In this document: positions 24,996 to 28,433 of the stretch, in pieces
How the letters are laid out: every line of letters starts with the position of its first letter
Position numbering within the stretch: the first letter of the stretch is position 1
Assembly: GCA_002404055.1 (NCBI GenBank)
Contig: DHIZ01000389.1
Span: 1 to 28,433 of the forward strand
DNA from: Chloroflexi bacterium UBA4733
GTDB taxonomy: Bacteria; Chloroflexota; UBA4733
DNA length: 28,433 nt
Direction: 5' to 3'
Program-made: the position numbers and the translations under genes
The notes under the pieces: generated by a model
What the model was told of the DNA's origin: nothing
What the model saw: only the letters and a program-made list of their open reading frames with translations
The model's database searches: none

Positions 24996-26211
24996 CCTGC
25001 CCTTCCGTTTCCCTTCGCTGCACCGCTGCCCCGAGCAGGCGAGAGGGCTGGACCTCCTGGAAGTAGACCAGCAGGTCGAACACGTCGGCGGGCACACAGG
25101 CATGCGAGAACTGCCCCAGGCCCGCGAAGATCGGAATACCGACATTCCGGACAGGCAGCTTACTCCGCAGCGTTTCGACCATGGCTGGCTCGACGGCGTA
25201 GCAAGGAAGGTCGAGCTGATCGAGCACATGCTCCAGCGAGCCGTCCGGCGGAGGATCGGCCGCATGCGGGCACAATGTCCAATCGACGCTCCCTTCCGGG
25301 CGTTTCGTCTCGGGGTTTACCGTGCCGCTGCCAGCGTTGAAGCTCCCCCGTCCGAAGACGCAGCACACCGAGCGGTACGCGGCCCCAAGGTTGGCGCGCA
25401 GGTAACTCCCGGCGACCGGCGGCTCGTGATAGACGTGGGAGTTGTGCGCCCAGATCACCGCCTTGGTGGCGGGGCCGAATCGCTCCAGTTGAGCTAGGGC
25501 ATTCTCGGCCATGAAGCGATCTCGCAGTTCCCAGGGTTTGCCGTCGGGATCACTGGCGAGCACGGCGTACTCGAGCCATTGGCGAAAAGTGGCGGTGAGG
25601 AGGACGATCCAGCGCCCGCGCGGCGACGCCAGATCGGTCTGGGGCGGCGCGACCGCCTGCCATCTGGCCAGTGCGGTCGCATACCAAGGGTCGGAAAACG
25701 TGCTGGTGTTCCGTCGTGTGTTCGCCTCAGCGGCGAGGTCTTGCCAGACGCTTGGCGCCGGCATCCCCGCGTCGGCCAGGAGCGAGAGCGCCAGGGGCAG
25801 CCCCGCTGGCGTGAACATGTCCATGCCGGCCAGGCGGACTGCGCCGCCCCGGTCGTTCCATTCCCGCAGCCAGGCGAAGAGGTCCCGCACCTCCTCGACC
25901 CGCCAGGGATACATGTCCTGGCCAAGATTCAAGCTGGGCGTCTGCCCGGCGACGTAGCGGTCGTAGGCATCCATCTCGGCCACGCCACGCTCGAAGATGA
26001 CGGCATCGCAGGCGTGCCGGCGGACCAGTGCCTGGATCAGCCGGCATTTGAAGGCAAAGGATTCGTGGTCGCCGTGCGTCGCCTCGCCCAGCCCGATCAG
26101 TCGGGCGCCGACCAGGCGCTCCAGCAAGGGGGCGAGATCGTCCTCGGGCAGCGCCGGATCGGCGCCGGCCAGCGGGATTGCCGCAGCGCGCAGTTGGGCG
26201 GTGGAATCCAT
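24976..26211 (-). CDS. Erythromycin esterase-like protein
   Basis: This is a 411-residue protein of the EreA/EreB-like family. LIGLGEATHGDHESFAFK contains Glu43 and His46, at the same numbers as the catalytic pair in EreB. VIFERGVAEMDAYDRY supplies the conserved Arg75. A second His cluster is in VIWAHNSHVYHEPP (about 250-263), followed by YLRANLGAAYRSVCCVFGRG. Known members hydrolyse the macrolide lactone ring, but most distant homologues have unknown substrates, so resistance should not be assumed. I chose the ATG at 26211, with GGAGG about ten bases upstream; earlier in-frame starts add a non-family leader. It heads a leftward row with the DUF6624-like, TraB/ChaN-like and nitrilase genes. 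Confidence 0.9.
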   Translation of the reverse strand: MDSTAQLRAAAIPLAGADPALPEDDLAPLLERLVGARLIGLGEATHGDHESFAFKCRLIQALVRRHACDAVIFERGVAEMDAYDRYVAGQTPSLNLGQDMYPWRVEEVRDLFAWLREWNDRGGAVRLAGMDMFTPAGLPLALSLLADAGMPAPSVWQDLAAEANTRRNTSTFSDPWYATALARWQAVAPPQTDLASPRGRWIVLLTATFRQWLEYAVLASDPDGKPWELRDRFMAENALAQLERFGPATKAVIWAHNSHVYHEPPVAGSYLRANLGAAYRSVCCVFGRGSFNAGSGTVNPETKRPEGSVDWTLCPHAADPPPDGSLEHVLDQLDLPCYAVEPAMVETLRSKLPVRNVGIPIFAGLGQFSHACVPADVFDLLVYFQEVQPSRLLGAAVQRRETEGQVEPGTA

Positions 26212-26387
26212 CTCGTCGCATCCTCCTTCCATCACCAAGCCAATGGTGCATGCGGCAGGCAGAGGGTAGCACAGCGCCAGCCACGCCACGTCGGCGGCGA
26301 GTTACCGCACCCGCTCGGGGGTTGACGCTCCGTGCTCGCCGGCTGTAGCATCCGACTCGGTCTCGACGGCGGGAGAGGATCACGTGC

Positions 26388-27128
26388 ATGGCTGCCGACA
26401 TCCTTCCACCGTCGCCTGACGAGGGCGCAGGTACGGACGGAATACCGCTCCCCCTCGCCATCCTCACTGAAGTGGACCGGCTGGCCGCTCGTCCGCTGTG
26501 GCCCAACTATGATCCGCGCACGCTGCCGGTTGCCATCTACGACGGCCGGCAGACCTGGCTCTTCCGCCATCCCGACCCGCCGCCGGAGTTCGCGCCCGAG
26601 GGAACGCACCGCCCTTCCCTGGTCTACCGTGGCCTGCATCCCGCCGTGCGCGCCAACAGTTCAGTCACCCTGAACGGTCACGCCACGGCCACCGTGCTGC
26701 TGGATGGTGCCGGTCGGCACAGCCGGACGGACCTGGCGGCCCTCGTGATGCATGAGCTGTTCCACGTCTTCCAGCGCCGACGCCATCCCGATTGGACCGC
26801 CGACGAAGCGGACCTGTTCGTCTACCCTCTGGATGACGCCGATCTGCTCCATCTCCGGCATCTGGAGACGGCGGCGCTGCGTCAGGCGTTGCACGCGCTT
26901 GAACCGTTCGAATGGGCGGCTTGGGCGGCGACGGCGATTGGTTATCGTCGTGCACGTTTCCAGCGTCTGCCGAGCGAAGCGGTCGTTTACGAGCAGGGCA
27001 ACGAGTTGCAGGTTATGGCCCGCCGTGCGGCGGAGAGATCATTCCGATCGGCCTCGCCAGATGCGGCAGTTACCGAGACAGTTCCACGTACCACATCTGG
27101 AAGCCGTGGTCCTGGTAGAAGTCGATGA
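26388..27128 (+). CDS. HExxH metallopeptidase-like protein, probably truncated
   Basis: This 246-residue protein contains a zincin motif LVMHELFHVFQRRRH (about residues 120-134, His-Glu-x-x-His). The N-terminal part is family-like (RPLWPNYDPRTLPVAIYDGR, then TWLFRHPDPPPEF). A downstream helix with YEQGNELQVMARRAAERS could hold the third zinc ligand, a Glu. After about residue 217 the sequence turns into Ser/Arg/Thr-rich residues (SPDAAVTETVPRTTSGSRG), and the last 59 bases overlap the convergent GNAT gene. The natural C-terminus has probably been lost. GGGAGAGG precedes the ATG at 26388. There is no signal peptide, so the protein is cytoplasmic. The substrate is unknown and activity is doubtful if the lost part closed the active site. 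Confidence 0.7.
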   Translation: MAADILPPSPDEGAGTDGIPLPLAILTEVDRLAARPLWPNYDPRTLPVAIYDGRQTWLFRHPDPPPEFAPEGTHRPSLVYRGLHPAVRANSSVTLNGHATATVLLDGAGRHSRTDLAALVMHELFHVFQRRRHPDWTADEADLFVYPLDDADLLHLRHLETAALRQALHALEPFEWAAWAATAIGYRRARFQRLPSEAVVYEQGNELQVMARRAAERSFRSASPDAAVTETVPRTTSGSRGPGRSR

Positions 27129-27522
27129 TGCGCCGCCAGTCCCGCGCTGCCGTCAGGACGCGCCCACGAGTAATCCCCTGCTCGGCGGCATCGGCGAGCA
27201 CACGATCGACGAGTTGCCTGCCAATGCCCCGCTCTCGCCGCTCAGGCACAACGTACAGTTCATCCAGGCGCACATACCGTTCGCTGGCCGGAATGACGGC
27301 CAACCCATCGCTCGTCTGGACAGTGCCGCAGGCGAAGCCGATGATGCATCCTTGCGCTTCCGCCACCCAGCAGCACTGGTCGAGCCACTGGCGCACGTCC
27401 TCCGCCGTGGCCGCGACCATCCCGATGACGTTGTCTTCCGCCGCCCATTGCTGCTGCAAGGCAACCAGGGCCGGCACATCCTCCGGCAGACAGCGCCGGA
27501 TGCGGTAGTCGTCGTTTTCCAT
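27070..27522 (-). CDS. GNAT family N-acetyltransferase
   Basis: This 150-residue protein is an intact GNAT. It starts YRIRRCLPEDVPALVALQQQ, has strand 4 LDELYVVPERRERGIGRQLV with the acetyl-CoA pyrophosphate loop R-R-E-R-G-I-G (about 97-104), and ends FYQDHGFQMWYVELSR as expected for a complete domain. Such enzymes acetylate amines of small molecules or proteins; the substrate is not evident. The ATG at 27522 has GGAG eight bases upstream; the longer frame to 27702 adds an Arg/Pro-rich leader with no support. It converges with the truncated metallopeptidase gene, overlapping its 3' end. Confidence 0.9.
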   Translation of the reverse strand: MENDDYRIRRCLPEDVPALVALQQQWAAEDNVIGMVAATAEDVRQWLDQCCWVAEAQGCIIGFACGTVQTSDGLAVIPASERYVRLDELYVVPERRERGIGRQLVDRVLADAAEQGITRGRVLTAARDWRRIIDFYQDHGFQMWYVELSR

Positions 27523-27738
27523 ACGTTTTCTCCAAAATGAACAAAACCGGCGGTAGCCGGAATCGTCGTGATCGTTCTTGTGGTCTGGGCAGCCACACCG
27601 CGCCGTGCCTGGCGGTGGCACATCGGACCGCAGCGGGCAGCGCTCCGCCACCAGCGTACCGCAAGGCCGCCATGGCGTGTCTGCGGTGGAACGCAGTGTC
27701 AAGGGCGATCAGGTCGCTGCTGGTGGTATCCTCCGGCG

Positions 27739-28433
27739 ATGCAACCGGCTGCCGTCCTCTTCGACCTGGATGACACACTGCTGCCGGATGACGCAGCGAC
27801 GGCAGCCGCGCTGCTGGCTACCTGCGCCCGGGCGTGGGAGCAGTACCACCTCGATCCAGAAGCGCTCTGCCAGGCGCTCCGCCGCCATGCCCGGGCGCTC
27901 TGGACGGCAGCGCCGACTATCGCCTACTGCCGGGCCATCGGCATCAGCTCAACTGAGGGGCTGCGGGCGAGCTTCGCCGACACCGATCCGCGCCTCCAGA
28001 CACTGCGCGACTGGGCGCCGACCTACCGGCGGCAGTCCTGGCTGGGCGCGCTCGCGGAGTGCGGTGTGGACGACGCCCTGGCCGAACGTCTGGCTGCTGC
28101 CTTCCCCGCCGAGCGAGCCAGGCGCAACGTCCCCTTCCCGGAGACGCCTGCTGTGCTCGAGCGCCTGCAGCGCACCCACCGTCTGGGTCTGGTGACGAAT
28201 GGCAGCCCGGACCTGCAGCGAGCCAAGCTGAAACAGTCCGGTCTTGGAGGGTACTTTGCCGTGGTGATCGTCTCAGGCGAGGTTGGCCTCGGTAAGCCGG
28301 AGGCCGGCATCGAACGTAAAGCCCTGCGCCGGCAGGGGGGCAATGGTGGCCAAAGCCCCCGGTGGGGCGTCGAACGTTATGCCAGAGGCCAAGGACCTCT
28401 AGTTTCCGCTAACTCAGGCGGCCTCGCGGGCTG
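27739..28433 (+). pseudogene. HAD-family phosphatase, 3' end replaced (open at window edge)
   Basis: The first 190 or so residues are a YjjG/gph-like haloacid dehalogenase hydrolase. Motif I is FDLDDTLLPDD (Asp9, Asp11), motif II is LGLVTNGSPD (near residue 153) and the motif III Lys is in GEVGLGKPEAGI (near 186). At about 28310 the family sequence stops. The expected 'F..al..lgv...e.vmVGDs...D' with the motif IV acidic pair is absent; instead the frame continues ERKALRRQGGNGGQSPRW without a stop to the window edge. The loss of motif IV should abolish magnesium binding. No ribosome site is visible before the ATG at 27739. A mobile-element insertion or rearrangement at about 28310 is the simplest explanation. 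Confidence 0.78.
28306..28433. other. Unrelated sequence at the window edge, possible mobile-element end
   Basis: From about 28306 the DNA no longer encodes HAD protein. The octamer TCGAACGT occurs at 28310-28317 and again at 28370-28377. Short inverted pieces such as GCCCTGCGCCGGCAGGGGGGC (here read as GCCCTGC near 28321 and GCAGGGG near 28333) also occur. This fits the terminus of an insertion sequence or a recombination junction, but too little is present to name it. Confidence 0.3.

Noticed and set aside
1..28433. CRISPR array, tRNA, rRNA or riboswitch
   Set aside because: No regularly spaced repeats, cloverleaf-like sequences or rRNA segments were recognised on reading both strands.

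Overview
This is a high-GC, gene-dense bacterial chromosome segment on which most genes have clear Shine-Dalgarno sites. The mix of families suggests a Chloroflexota (Chloroflexi) member, possibly close to Thermomicrobia: secreted proteins with LGFP-like 'GGVPVLGYPVS' repeats, ABC exporters with the 'GLGDFF...LSGGEWQK' signature, DUF433/DUF5615 pairs and erythromycin-esterase-like proteins. This assignment is inferred from gene content; no rRNA, tRNA or other marker gene is present.

Layout. (1) 1-7558 holds three related fused permease-ATPase ABC exporters. Two are in tandem on the plus strand: the first is broken by an in-frame stop, and the second has an apparent one-base frameshift in a C6 run near its start. 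The third is intact on the minus strand. Between them lie a lipoprotein, a RelE/ParE-type toxin-antitoxin pair and a solo MbcA/ParS-like DNA-binding protein with a strong promoter. (2) 7884-9458 holds a DUF433/DUF5615 toxin-antitoxin-like pair followed by an APH-fold phosphotransferase. (3) 9550-13023 encodes a very large HEAT-repeat protein, divergent from a 66-residue orphan ORF. (4) 13430-16084 holds two tandem paralogous secreted proteins. (5) 16328-21312 (minus strand) holds a heterodimeric ABC exporter with a degenerate ATPase site, then a truncated GNAT acetyltransferase and a TraB/GumN-like protein. The linker of one exporter subunit contains a 109-bp near-perfect palindrome that keeps the reading frame open. 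(6) 21313-22262 is a decayed stretch with an alpha/beta hydrolase tail and a probable frameshifted gene. (7) 22364-26211 is a minus-strand row of erythromycin-esterase-like protein, DUF6624-like protein, TraB/ChaN-like protein and a nitrilase-fold amidohydrolase with an altered catalytic triad. (8) 26388-28433 holds a truncated HExxH metallopeptidase, an intact GNAT and a HAD phosphatase whose 3' part is replaced by unrelated sequence at the window edge.

Common themes are small-molecule or peptide export (five ABC half-transporters), detoxification-type enzymes (GNATs, phosphotransferase, esterase superfamily, nitrilase) and toxin-antitoxin modules. At least six genes are truncated, frameshifted or nonsense-interrupted. 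The window therefore looks like an accessory region undergoing rearrangement rather than a single tight pathway. No CRISPR array, tRNA, rRNA or complete transposase was seen.
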